Below, piece by piece: positions 34,457 through 43,523 of a stretch of DNA of 64,000 nt. A program made the position numbers and the translations under genes. Source of the stretch: Desulfofustis sp. PB-SRB1 (GTDB taxonomy: Bacteria > Desulfobacterota > Desulfobulbia > Desulfobulbales > Desulfocapsaceae); NCBI GenBank assembly GCA_016722945.1, contig JAEQMT010000009.1, forward strand, positions 124,001 through 188,000. The letters are read 5' to 3'. Each line of letters begins with the position of its first letter. Within the stretch, counting starts at the first letter, position 1. Below the pieces are notes generated by a model that worked only from the letters and a program-made list of their open reading frames with translations, was not told where the DNA came from and ran no database searches.

Positions 34457-34951
34457 ATGCCCATGAATAACGACACCGATCCCTACACCCCGCCCCAGAC
34501 GCCTCCCTCTTCTCCGCAATCCCCTCCCATTAAAAGGGGGCAGCCACTGATGGCGGTGGCAATTGCCCTGGTTGTTGATTTTGGCGCCACGATTATTTTG
34601 AGCATAGTCGTCACTTTTTTGTATCTGCTTGTCCTTGCCGGACAGGGGGTGGACCCGGAAGCGGCCCTTGCCGGGCTGAGCCGGATGGGAATAGGCTCAC
34701 CCCTGACTCTGCTGCTGCTGGCGGGCGGCTGCCTGATTACGATTTTCTCGGGGTATCTGTGTGCCAAAATTGCCGGCCGGGACGAGGTAACCTGGGTGAC
34801 GGTTTATGCGTTGATTGCCGTCGCCATCGGTTTTATTCTGGGGTCATTGCAGATAGACACCCTTACCATGGTCTTGATTGCGCTCAACATGGGCTGCGCC
34901 TACGGCGGCGGCTGGCTCTATATGCGCAAAAAACTGGCGGCAGGCGGCTGA
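34457..34951 (+). CDS. small multi-span membrane protein, unknown function
   Basis: A 164-residue protein with a Pro/Ser/Gln-rich N-terminal tail (residues 1-30), then four hydrophobic segments (about 32-58, 80-103, 108-125 and 130-150) and a short basic C-terminus. The block CLITIFSGYLCAKIAGRDE occurs also in a truncated copy 470 bp upstream. Similar small proteins are common and unnamed in deltaproteobacteria. I do not recognise a function. It is 48 bp upstream of a cupin gene on the same strand. Confidence 0.65.
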   Translation: MPMNNDTDPYTPPQTPPSSPQSPPIKRGQPLMAVAIALVVDFGATIILSIVVTFLYLLVLAGQGVDPEAALAGLSRMGIGSPLTLLLLAGGCLITIFSGYLCAKIAGRDEVTWVTVYALIAVAIGFILGSLQIDTLTMVLIALNMGCAYGGGWLYMRKKLAAGG

Positions 34952-34999
34952 TGGTAAGCCAACCTGGATACACTATTTCACACAAACAAGGAATCTCAC

Positions 35000-35323
35000 A
35001 TGTTTATCAAACACAATGATGAAGGCTACATACCAATGTTGCCGGGGATCAGGCGCAAGACCCTGGTGCATGGCGAGAAAACACTGATGAGCAAATTTCA
35101 CCTCCAACAGGGCCACACCTTGCCACGCCATTCCCATCCGCATGAACAGACCGGGTATCTGCTGCAAGGCCGGCTTCGATTTATTGCGGGTGATGATTCG
35201 TTCGAGGCGGAGCCGGGTGATAGCTGGTGTATTGCCGGCGGCATCGAGCATGGCGTGGAAGTGCTGGAAGATGCGGTGGTACTGGAGGTCTTTACCCCCG
35301 TCCGGGAAGAGTATCTGCCGTGA
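35000..35323 (+). CDS. cupin-domain protein
   Basis: A 107-residue single-domain cupin, a small beta barrel that usually binds one metal. Metal-site motifs are GHTLPRHSHPHEQTGYLLQG (two His, one Glu region, residues ~39-58) and PGDSWCIAGGIEHGVEV (third His). Such proteins act as isomerases, dioxygenases or sensors. The one downstream partner, an isochorismatase-like hydrolase 50 bp away, suggests a shared small-molecule pathway. The substrate is unknown. Confidence 0.85.
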   Translation: MFIKHNDEGYIPMLPGIRRKTLVHGEKTLMSKFHLQQGHTLPRHSHPHEQTGYLLQGRLRFIAGDDSFEAEPGDSWCIAGGIEHGVEVLEDAVVLEVFTPVREEYLP

Positions 35324-35373
35324 TGATGTAAGCCCCCATCTAATATATTAAAAATGCAAAGGGAGGGATGATC

Positions 35374-36225
35374 ATGACACAGAAGCAAGAAAACATCGTG
35401 ACCCTGAAAGATGCATTGCAAAAGCCGTGCAGGAATCGCGATATGAAGCTGGCCCTGACGCCCATGGACAATTACAAAAATACGCCCGGCGGACCCAATA
35501 AGCAGCCCCTGAGCTTCTGGGCCTCGTGGGAACTGGCCCAGCGGCCCCGGCGTATTGCCCTGCTGCTTGATGATTGTCAGGAAGAGTACCGGCCTTATGC
35601 CGGAGAGATCCTGCCGAATGTGATCAGACTGGTTGACTCGTTTCGCGCCGCTCAGTCAGGGAGCGAGGCAGTCCAGATCATGTGGAGCGCCTGGACACGG
35701 ACCTTCGACGACGGCATCAGCAACGCCATGGATCGATGGTACGGCCCCCGCGGTCTGCGCCCGGAGGATCCTGAAAACGCGGTATATATCTTTACCGGCG
35801 CCCCCGGTATGGAGGTATTGTCGGAGATTGCCCCGACCCCCCAGGAGGTTGAAGACGGCTGGTTCTATCACGGCAAACACCTGGATATGTTCTGGAACTT
35901 CGATGATGCGGGTAACTCCTATCTGGACGAGAAATTGAAGCAGGTGGGGATAGATACCATTTTTCTGGTTGGTCTCTGGACCGATGAGTGTATTCTCAGC
36001 ACCGCCTATGCCGGCAGTTCGCGTGGCTACGATGTGGTGGTGGTAAGTGACGCAGTGGCCACCGCCACCGCCAATCAGCAGATTGCCCTTACCATTGCCG
36101 GCAGTACCGTCGCCAAGGTTGTGTCAACTGATGAGGTAGTGAACTACCTCGAGAACGATTTTGTCGTTGGTGAGCCGGGGGCGGTAAAGGGTACCAGTCA
36201 TCCCGATGGCAGAAAAGACGATTAG
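35374..36225 (+). CDS. isochorismatase-family cysteine hydrolase
   Basis: A cytoplasmic hydrolase of the isochorismatase/nicotinamidase superfamily, with the catalytic triad visible: Asp in IALLLDDCQEEY, Lys in FYHGKHLDMFW and Cys in VGLWTDECILSTAYAG. The 283-residue length is greater than the ~200 typical of the family, with an N-terminal extension of about 55 residues. I choose the ATG at 35374 because GGGAGG lies about 7 nt before it; an ATG two codons earlier sits directly on that site. It probably forms an operon with the cupin upstream. Confidence 0.85.
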   Translation: MTQKQENIVTLKDALQKPCRNRDMKLALTPMDNYKNTPGGPNKQPLSFWASWELAQRPRRIALLLDDCQEEYRPYAGEILPNVIRLVDSFRAAQSGSEAVQIMWSAWTRTFDDGISNAMDRWYGPRGLRPEDPENAVYIFTGAPGMEVLSEIAPTPQEVEDGWFYHGKHLDMFWNFDDAGNSYLDEKLKQVGIDTIFLVGLWTDECILSTAYAGSSRGYDVVVVSDAVATATANQQIALTIAGSTVAKVVSTDEVVNYLENDFVVGEPGAVKGTSHPDGRKDD

Positions 36226-36237
36226 CCGGCTGCGGTA

Positions 36238-36489
36238 TTGACGCTGAGTGATACAGAACAGATGAGCTTATTTGTTATCTTTCTTGTTTGTAGTGCCGTT
36301 GTCGGAGCGACTCTTCTGGTCTACTATCGGTTTTATTATATGCGAATATGCCCGCAATGCGGTGGCTACGGTTTTGGCAGGCATGCCCCTTACAACACCA
36401 GTGGTAGTGACTATGTCTTCACCTGTTTTCGCTGCAATCATCGCTGGTATGTCGATAATTCCGATCGCTGGTTTTGGCGGCGGAAATAG
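36238..36489 (+). CDS. small membrane protein with zinc-ribbon motif
   Basis: An 83-residue protein with one N-terminal transmembrane helix (FVIFLVCSAVVGATLLVYY) and a C-terminal zinc ribbon built from CPQCGGYGFGRH and CFRCNHRWYV. No family name is recognised. The start is a TTG at 36238 or, more likely, an ATG at 36262 just before the helix. Its 3' end overlaps the stop region of the convergent RND gene by about 70 bp, which is unusual, but the intact CxxC...CxxC pattern supports a real gene. Confidence 0.6.
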   Translation: MTLSDTEQMSLFVIFLVCSAVVGATLLVYYRFYYMRICPQCGGYGFGRHAPYNTSGSDYVFTCFRCNHRWYVDNSDRWFWRRK

Positions 36490-39400
36490 CGGTGCCGCTG
36501 GGCGAATTTTCTGAAAGCAGCGGCTCGGTGCGTTGTATCTTTCTGAACAACCCGCCGATATCATCGGCCACCACGTAGAGGCAGGGGACGATAACCAGGA
36601 TGATCAGGGTGGAAAAGACGATCCCGTAGCCCAGCGAGATCGCCATGGGTACCAGGAAACGGGCCTGGATAGATTGCTCGAAGATCATCGGGGCGAGGCC
36701 GAGAAAGGTGGTTACCGCGGTCAGCAAAATCGGGCGCAGCCGGCGCATGGCGGCGTCTTTCGCGGCATCAATCGGGGTCAACCCGCCATCACGATACGAA
36801 TTGGCGGTGGCCACCAGCACCAGGCCGCCGTTGATGACGATCCCGCACAGAGCAATCATCCCGAAGATTGAGATGATGCTCAGATCATAGCCCATGATGA
36901 TGTGGCCGAGCATGGCGCCGAGCAGCCCGAACGGCGTGGTGGACATCACAATTACGGCCTGCAGATAGCTCCTGAACAGGATCGACAGAATTGCAAAAAC
37001 GACCGGGAAGAGCAGCAACATACCGGTTCCCAGTTGTTTGATTGCCTCTTGCCGCTGCCGCTCGCGCCCCTCGAAGCTGTAGCGCAGACCGCCGTGCCGG
37101 GCGAGCAGCTCAGGCAGGAAGGTAGCGCGCAGATCGGCAAGAATTTTGTTCTCGTTAGCCTGGCCGGGAATGATGTTGGCGGTGGCGTTAAGCACCCGGC
37201 GTCCGTCCACCCGCTTTATTTCGGTATAGGCCCGGTTGGTGGTGAAGGTGGCTGCCTGGGCGAGCGGGATCAGGGTATCGTCAGGTACCCTGATCAGCAA
37301 CTGCTCAAGGATGGCCAGGCTGGAGCGTTCATCTTCGGGCAATCGCACCATCACCTTGACTTCATCATCACCACGTTGCTGGCGCAGTGCTTCCGCTCCG
37401 TAAAGGGCGTGGCGGAGCTGGGCGCCCAGTTCCCGGGCGGTGAGGCCCTGTGAAATTCCCTCCGGGCTGAGCTGAAAATCAAGTTGTGGTTTGCCCCGGG
37501 CAAAACCGTCATCGATATCGGTGACCCCCTGATACTGGCCAAGAAAGGCGGCAAGCTCGGCGGCGGCGGTCTCCAGGACCACCGGGTCGGGATGGCTGAG
37601 CTGTACATTGATGGCCGAGGAGCCGCCGGGGCCTACCATATAATCGAAGAAGAGCCGTTCCAGACCGGGCACGGCACCCACTTCGGCACGCCACTGGCGG
37701 CTGAAATCGCGGGTGGAGATATCTCGCTCATTCTGCGACACCAGGGTAAAGGTAACCTCGGCGTGGTTGCTGCCCCGGCGTCCGATTTCCCGGCGCACTC
37801 CCTCAAGAATATTCTCCCCGCCGTTGCGCTCGACCACGGCCAGCCCGGCCTCCTCCACCAGCAGAGCGATACGATTCACCTCATCAGGGGCAACCCCGTA
37901 GGGCAGCTCGATTTCCGCATCGACGCTGTCGGTAAGGATGCTTGGTCGAAACGAAAAATTTATCCAGCCGAACCTCCAGTAGAAAAAACCGGTGGCCAGT
38001 ATGGCGGTGGCGATGATCAACACGAGATAGCGATTGGCCAGTGTACGAGAGAGCAGCGGACCATACACTCCGTTGACAAAGCCGTGCAGCCGGTTATTGA
38101 AAAAGCGCGGTATTCCGGCGATGGCGGAAGCACCGCCGTTTTTCTTGAGCGAGTAAGAGAGATGGGTGGGCAGGATGTAGAGACATTCGATAAACGAGAT
38201 AATAAATACCGAGATCACCACCGCCGGCAGGATGGAAAAGAATTTACCGGTGGAGCCGGGCACGAAAAGCAGCGGTGTAAAGGCGAGAATATTGGTAAGT
38301 ACCGCCACAAATACCGGCGCCGCCATTTCCCGGGCGCCGGTAATGGCGGCTTTTACCCCGCTTGTCGCCCGCTGTCGGTGGTAGAAGATATTTTCCCCGA
38401 CAATGACGGCGTCATCGACGATGATGCCCAGGGTTATGATAAAGGCGAACATGGAAACCATATTGATACTGCCGCCGATCGCCCAGAGGATGATAAAGGA
38501 GCCGACAATGGAGATAGGAATGCCCATGGCCACCCAAAACGCCAGCCGCGGTTCCATGAGCAGGGTCAGACAGAGCAGTACCAGCATCAGCCCCAATAAC
38601 CCATTGCGCAGCAGCAGCTCCATGCGGGCCTGGTAGTAGCTGGATCGATCGTTATAGATGGTAAGGGCTACCCCCTCCGGCAACCGCGGACGAAACTCGT
38701 CGGCAAATTCGTGGACGGCCCGAGATACCGAGATGGGAGTCTGCTCACCCACCCGATAGACGAAGATTCCCACCGATGGTTCACCGTTGTAGTAGCTATG
38801 CCGCACCACGTCTTCAAAGCTTTCCTCGACTTTCGCGATGTCGCCGAGATACACCGGCTTGCTGCCGGCTGTACCCAATAACTCAAGTTGTGCGAATTCC
38901 CGGGCGAAATCGAGGCGTTCCATGGTGCGGATCAGGATTTCGCCGCCCTCGGTCTTGATTGCCCCAGCCGGCACATCCACTGCTTTTTGGCTGATCCTCT
39001 CAGCGATATCACCCAGGGTAAGGCCATATTCATTGAGAATATGCTGAGATACCGAGACGCTGATTTCAGGGACCCGGATACCCAGCATATCCACCTGGCT
39101 GATGCCGGGCCGGCTGAGGAGCTCATCCTTGATCAGGTGAGCGCTCTGGTACAACTCAGTATCGGTTAATGCTCCATAGAGCGCCATCCGCAACACCTCG
39201 CGGCGGCGGGTGGTCAGTTGTACGATCGGCTCTTCCGCATCCAGTGGCAGCGAGGTGATCCGATCGATCTCGTTTTTTATGGTCTGCAGGGCCTTGTCGC
39301 CGTTGGTGCCGGTGAGCAGTTCGATGGTGGTGGTGCCGAGCCCTTCCTGGGCGCTGCTTTCATATCGTTCAATAAATTCGAAACTGCTGAGTCGCTCTTC

Positions 39401-39622
39401 AATGGCAACGATGATTCCTCTTTCCACCTCGGCGGGACTGGCGCCGGGATAGGCCACCGATATGGTGATGATATCAAGATCGAATTCGGGAAAAACCTCC
39501 TGTTTGATGGAGCCGGCAGCAAGCACCCCGCCAATCAGGAAAAACAGCATCAGAAGATGAGCGGCGGCAGGGTTATCGACGAAGATGGCGATAATACCCT
39601 CTGGTTTGTCTCTAAATTTCAT
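36419..39622 (-). CDS. RND-family efflux permease
   Basis: An inner-membrane, proton-driven efflux pump subunit of the AcrB/HAE type with about 1067 residues and twelve helices. The first periplasmic loop opens KQEVFPEFDLDIITISVAYP and helix 4 contains GIIVDDAVIVGENI, whose paired Asp carry protons. The ATG at 39622 is favoured by GGGGAG 8 nt upstream; the frame is open further back, into the adaptor gene. It overlaps the adaptor by 11 bp and completes a TolC-adaptor-pump operon. The C-terminal 40 residues are polar and poorly conserved. The substrate is unknown. Confidence 0.92.
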   Translation of the reverse strand: MKFRDKPEGIIAIFVDNPAAAHLLMLFFLIGGVLAAGSIKQEVFPEFDLDIITISVAYPGASPAEVERGIIVAIEERLSSFEFIERYESSAQEGLGTTTIELLTGTNGDKALQTIKNEIDRITSLPLDAEEPIVQLTTRRREVLRMALYGALTDTELYQSAHLIKDELLSRPGISQVDMLGIRVPEISVSVSQHILNEYGLTLGDIAERISQKAVDVPAGAIKTEGGEILIRTMERLDFAREFAQLELLGTAGSKPVYLGDIAKVEESFEDVVRHSYYNGEPSVGIFVYRVGEQTPISVSRAVHEFADEFRPRLPEGVALTIYNDRSSYYQARMELLLRNGLLGLMLVLLCLTLLMEPRLAFWVAMGIPISIVGSFIILWAIGGSINMVSMFAFIITLGIIVDDAVIVGENIFYHRQRATSGVKAAITGAREMAAPVFVAVLTNILAFTPLLFVPGSTGKFFSILPAVVISVFIISFIECLYILPTHLSYSLKKNGGASAIAGIPRFFNNRLHGFVNGVYGPLLSRTLANRYLVLIIATAILATGFFYWRFGWINFSFRPSILTDSVDAEIELPYGVAPDEVNRIALLVEEAGLAVVERNGGENILEGVRREIGRRGSNHAEVTFTLVSQNERDISTRDFSRQWRAEVGAVPGLERLFFDYMVGPGGSSAINVQLSHPDPVVLETAAAELAAFLGQYQGVTDIDDGFARGKPQLDFQLSPEGISQGLTARELGAQLRHALYGAEALRQQRGDDEVKVMVRLPEDERSSLAILEQLLIRVPDDTLIPLAQAATFTTNRAYTEIKRVDGRRVLNATANIIPGQANENKILADLRATFLPELLARHGGLRYSFEGRERQRQEAIKQLGTGMLLLFPVVFAILSILFRSYLQAVIVMSTTPFGLLGAMLGHIIMGYDLSIISIFGMIALCGIVINGGLVLVATANSYRDGGLTPIDAAKDAAMRRLRPILLTAVTTFLGLAPMIFEQSIQARFLVPMAISLGYGIVFSTLIILVIVPCLYVVADDIGGLFRKIQRTEPLLSENSPSGTAISAAKTSDRNYRHTSDDCSENR

Positions 39623-40784
39623 TACCATTGCTCCCCGGCTCCACTTTGAGTTCCATACCCGGCAGCGGATTCTGTAACCGGCTGGTGATGAGCCGGGCGC
39701 CGGCCAGTGGTGTGGTGGTGAGTACATCATCACGCCTGCTCCAGGCGACGTCGACGGTTGTGATGCGCAGCCGGCCCTGGTCAAGCAGCCAGATTTGATT
39801 GTTATCGTGTAACGCCTCGGCCGGAATGCGATACACCGACGGCAGCACCCCGCAGCTGATTTCAGCCCGGACATAGCTGCCAAGTAATAATTTTTCCGGC
39901 ATCGCGGGGGCGCTGTTAAGCCCCAGCGGATCGTCGATGCTCACCACCAGCCGCGCCATCCGGTTGGCCGGGTCGATTTCACCAAGCAACCGGGTGACGT
40001 GACCATCTTTGCGGATGGCATCGGAATTGGCATCGTCTCCCAGGGTAAAGGCGACGGTGGCGCCGGTCTGGTGTGAATCATCAGGCAAAGAGATGTAGCG
40101 CAGCCTGGCAACCGGCACCGAAACGATCACCTCGAACCGGTCGGTGGCGGCAAGCCGTACCAGGGGAGCGTGGGTGGTAACGTACTGGCCCGCCTCAAAA
40201 AAGTGTTCCAGCACCAGGCTGTTGAAAGGGGCGGTGACGGTGGTACGGGCTACGTTGAGCAGCGCTTCCTCCAGGTTGGCACGGGCGGCGTCAAGCCGGG
40301 CCTGGGCCTGGGCCATTTGCGGTTCGCGCAATACCAGCCGGCGATCGGCTCCTTCGGGCAGTGACTCTTCTTCAAACAGGGCGAGCTCCCGGCTGGCCAT
40401 TAGTTGGCGTCCCGCTTCAAGTTCCAGTTCATGCTCGGCCTCAGCCACCGCAGCCTGTCGGTCCTGGGCGACAATATCGTATCGGGTGGTCTCGATCTGG
40501 GCAATTAACTGGCCTTTTGCAAGGTGGCCGCCACCAGTCACGGAAGGGTTTTTGGCCTCGACAATACCGGCCACTTCGGTAACCACGGTCAACTCCTTTT
40601 CCGGAGTAACGGTGCCAAAAGACTCAAGAAAGATCGGATAATCGCCCGGTTCCAGGGTGATGGTCTGTACCACGGGAATAATCGGGGCGGGTTTGGCACG
40701 CCGGGCCTGGGGCTTGTTCTGGTAAAAATAGAAGCCGGCCGCGGTGCAGGCGGCAAGGACGATCAGGGTGAGAAATGTCTTCAT
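39612..40784 (-). CDS. RND efflux periplasmic adaptor (HlyD family)
   Basis: The periplasmic bridge of a tripartite pump, anchored by one N-terminal helix (residues ~3-21). After the linker come the first lipoyl half (EKELTVVTEVAGIVEAKNPS), a long alpha hairpin (about 105-175), and the second lipoyl half (TVTAPFNSLVLEHFFEAGQY). A beta barrel and membrane-proximal domain complete it. Length is 390. The start overlaps the stop of the TolC gene by one base and its end overlaps the pump gene, so translation is coupled throughout. Confidence 0.92.
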   Translation of the reverse strand: MKTFLTLIVLAACTAAGFYFYQNKPQARRAKPAPIIPVVQTITLEPGDYPIFLESFGTVTPEKELTVVTEVAGIVEAKNPSVTGGGHLAKGQLIAQIETTRYDIVAQDRQAAVAEAEHELELEAGRQLMASRELALFEEESLPEGADRRLVLREPQMAQAQARLDAARANLEEALLNVARTTVTAPFNSLVLEHFFEAGQYVTTHAPLVRLAATDRFEVIVSVPVARLRYISLPDDSHQTGATVAFTLGDDANSDAIRKDGHVTRLLGEIDPANRMARLVVSIDDPLGLNSAPAMPEKLLLGSYVRAEISCGVLPSVYRIPAEALHDNNQIWLLDQGRLRITTVDVAWSRRDDVLTTTPLAGARLITSRLQNPLPGMELKVEPGSNGNEI

Positions 40785-42256
40785 CAGGAGGTGGTGGAAC
40801 CGGTTGGGATTGTATTGGTATGTGGTGCATTGCCCGGTGGTGAATCGCTCTGGTGCGCATCTTCAAAGGATGTGAGATAGGTGGTGGAGCCCAGCGCCTG
40901 GTAGAGGGTGATTCTGATGAGCAGCAGATCGCGCCGCAGGGCAACCAGCTCGCGTTCCAGCCGCTGGGTGGAAAAGAGCGCGGTGAGCACCGGCAGATAG
41001 TCGTTAATGCCCTGCAGGTATCCTCTTTGTGATTCACGCAGGGCATCCCTGGCGGCTTTGAGCTGATCCTCCTTGATGTCGATCAGTTCACGTTGGTACT
41101 GTTCCTGCCACAATGCGGTCTGCACCTCTTCCACGGCACTGATGAAGCCTTGTTGAAACTCAGCACGCAGTTCATCGTACACCGATTGAGTTCGCGCCAC
41201 CTCGGCCTCGCGTCTGCCGGCATCAAAAACCGGCATCAGGATATCGGCCAGCAGGCTGAGAAACAGACCATCGGCCCGCAACCCAGAATCCCGCACCCCC
41301 GCCTGCACGTCCAGGCCGATTCTTGGCAGTTGGTCAGCCTTGGCCACATCGATGCGATAGCCCGCCGCCAGCAGTCGGTTGCGCACCCGGCGCAGATCGG
41401 CCCGGTCAAGCAGCAGACGCGATGGAATACCCAGAGCGGGCAGGGGCGGCAGCGGGGGCAGTTGATCCGCCTCAGTAATGTAATCGTGCCGGGGAACCTG
41501 GCCGAGCAGAACGGCGCATCGATTTATGAGACCCACCAGTTCGGCATTGACGATGGGCAGGCCCGATTGGGTGGCAATGAGCTGTTCCTGTTGCTGATAG
41601 ACATCCAGCAGCGATGAGTTGCCCAGCGAAAAACGCAGCCGCAGTACCTCCAGGGTCTTCTGATTGGTGGCAATCTGCTGGTTGAGCAGGCTGAGTTGAG
41701 TGTTTTGGGCGATGATGCGAAAATAGGTGGCGCCGATCTCCGAGCTCAGCAGCAGAGCGGCGTCTTCCGTCTCCTCCTGCCGGGCGGCGGCGTCCAGCAC
41801 CGCTGCTCTGGCTTCGTCGGCCAGGCGTTGCCAGATGTCGAGTTCCCAGGAGAGCTTGAAACCGGCAAAAAGCGTATAGGTATCAGCGCGATCTTCGTTG
41901 AAATCGGCGGTTTGCGCAAGTTGTGCAAATATTTCAGGATAGCGGTCGGCCTCACGCTGCCGCGCTACGGCAAGGCTCTGCAAAAGACGGGCGCGCAACG
42001 CCTGTAATGAATAGTTGTCTTCCAATCCCTGCTCGATCAGGCTGGAAAGCAGCGGATCGTCGAACTGCCGCCACCAGTAGTCAAGCTCAGACGGGAAGAT
42101 CGGCTGATCAGATGAATCAGGGGTGATGAATTGTTGAGGAATATCATCTACTATCTGATTGTCCGTCGGCGGCTGAAACCTCTTGATACATCCGCAGAGA
42201 ACCATACACAACACCGGTGTCAGCAGATATATAATAGAATTGCCGAAAAATTTCAT
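40784..42256 (-). CDS. TolC-family outer-membrane efflux lipoprotein
   Basis: The outer-membrane channel of the pump, 490 residues. The N-terminus carries a lipoprotein signal with Cys23 in a VLCGC lipobox, so it is of the OprM/CusC type. Two repeats of long helices flank beta segments, with family blocks such as LDYWWRQFDDPLLSSLIEQG and LSWELDIWQRLADEARAAVL. The C-terminal ~30 residues are Ser/Thr/Pro-rich. It is the first gene of the operon; the 103-bp region upstream, shared with the divergent phosphotransferase gene, should hold the promoter. Confidence 0.92.
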   Translation of the reverse strand: MKFFGNSIIYLLTPVLCMVLCGCIKRFQPPTDNQIVDDIPQQFITPDSSDQPIFPSELDYWWRQFDDPLLSSLIEQGLEDNYSLQALRARLLQSLAVARQREADRYPEIFAQLAQTADFNEDRADTYTLFAGFKLSWELDIWQRLADEARAAVLDAAARQEETEDAALLLSSEIGATYFRIIAQNTQLSLLNQQIATNQKTLEVLRLRFSLGNSSLLDVYQQQEQLIATQSGLPIVNAELVGLINRCAVLLGQVPRHDYITEADQLPPLPPLPALGIPSRLLLDRADLRRVRNRLLAAGYRIDVAKADQLPRIGLDVQAGVRDSGLRADGLFLSLLADILMPVFDAGRREAEVARTQSVYDELRAEFQQGFISAVEEVQTALWQEQYQRELIDIKEDQLKAARDALRESQRGYLQGINDYLPVLTALFSTQRLERELVALRRDLLLIRITLYQALGSTTYLTSFEDAHQSDSPPGNAPHTNTIPTGSTTS

Positions 42257-42359
42257 TGGCTTAAAAGGTGTGAGCGATTACCGGTGTGTGGTGAAGAAGG
42301 ATGAACAACCGCCATCTTATACCGCGTGGTCTGCTTATCTGGCAACAGAGAACTAGCTG

Positions 42360-43523
42360 ATGGTTACGCTAGATGCACTTGGTTTGTGCTATCATTGTCA
42401 AGAATCTATTATGAATCCTGGCCTGGCAACACGCATTATTGAAGTTCTGGAGGATGTTTTCGTCGGCACGGAACCTGCCGCAACGACAGCTTCAGTTCAG
42501 GATCTGAGCTTTATCAAGCTGGCAAGTGACGGCTCGATGCGACAGATAATTCGGGTCCTTTCTCAGGGTGAGCCGTTGTGTATTGGTATTGTTCCAGGCG
42601 ATAACGGGTATACTGCCCGCGCCGAGGCATTATCGGCCTACAAACTTGGGGATCATCTATACCGAAACTCCATATCGGTGCCGAAGATTTATGGTTACAG
42701 TGAACGCTCCGGTCTGATCCTGTTTGAGGACTGCGGTAATCTGCGGCTCTATGATTGTCTGATTGCGGATCGAAACCGAGCGCTTCTTTACTATCGTCAG
42801 GTTGTTACAGAACTTGTCGCCCTGCAGATCAGGGGCGTGCGGGATTTTGATGTATCATGGTGCTATGATACCGACGCCTATGATGAGTCGGTAATGGTAA
42901 AGCGTGAATCTAACTACTTTTACCGGGCCTTCTGGCTGGAGATGCTGGGAGAAGATGCGGTGGCGGGATTGGCGGATGAATTCGCTGCGCTGGCCGGGAA
43001 GACGCACCGTTTTTTCGTTCCGCTACTGCTGCACCGCGATTTTCAGTCGCGAAATATCATGCTTGTCGACAATGCGGTGAAGATAATTGATTACCAGGCG
43101 GCCCGCCTCGGCCCACCAGGCTACGATATTGCCTCACTTCTGATTGATCCGTACGCGGATCTTACCGATTCCGAGCAGCAACAGCTCTGGGAGTTGTATC
43201 TGGGAAAACTTGCCGAACATGATGGTATTGATGAACAACTGGTACGAGATTCTTATCCCTATCTGGCGGTTCAGCGCAATCTACAGATAATCGGTGCTTT
43301 TGCCTTTTTGAGTATGGCCCGGGGCAAGCCGTTTTTCTTTACCTATCTTATGCCTGCGCTGACCGGGCTCGATCGCCGACTGCACCATCCTGAGTTTGCT
43401 TCCTTTGTCCTGCTTAGATCAACCGTATCGGCGGCACGGGAACGTTTTGCAAAAAAATACACAGCGCTTGCCGCCCAGTGGGGAGAAAAAGAAGAAAGGA
43501 ATGCCAACGGAAGAAACAGATAA
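42360..43523 (+). CDS. aminoglycoside-phosphotransferase-family kinase (AmgK-like)
   Basis: A cytoplasmic small-molecule kinase of the APH/choline kinase fold. Visible motifs are the catalytic loop LLLHRDFQSRNIML, the metal-binding IDYQAARLGPPGYDIASLL and an N-terminal ILFEDCGNLRLYDCL. This pattern fits the group containing AmgK, which phosphorylates MurNAc and GlcNAc in cell-wall recycling. That role would agree with mpl and ampG elsewhere in the window but is not proven. The start may be the ATG at 42360 or the one at 42411; neither has a strong ribosome site. The end overlaps der by 23 bp. Confidence 0.75.
   Translation: MVTLDALGLCYHCQESIMNPGLATRIIEVLEDVFVGTEPAATTASVQDLSFIKLASDGSMRQIIRVLSQGEPLCIGIVPGDNGYTARAEALSAYKLGDHLYRNSISVPKIYGYSERSGLILFEDCGNLRLYDCLIADRNRALLYYRQVVTELVALQIRGVRDFDVSWCYDTDAYDESVMVKRESNYFYRAFWLEMLGEDAVAGLADEFAALAGKTHRFFVPLLLHRDFQSRNIMLVDNAVKIIDYQAARLGPPGYDIASLLIDPYADLTDSEQQQLWELYLGKLAEHDGIDEQLVRDSYPYLAVQRNLQIIGAFAFLSMARGKPFFFTYLMPALTGLDRRLHHPEFASFVLLRSTVSAARERFAKKYTALAAQWGEKEERNANGRNR

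Noticed and set aside
37484-38599. A 371-codon open frame on the plus strand
   Set aside because: It lies wholly opposite the RND pump gene, has no recognisable domain and shows the composition expected of an antisense frame in GC-rich coding DNA.
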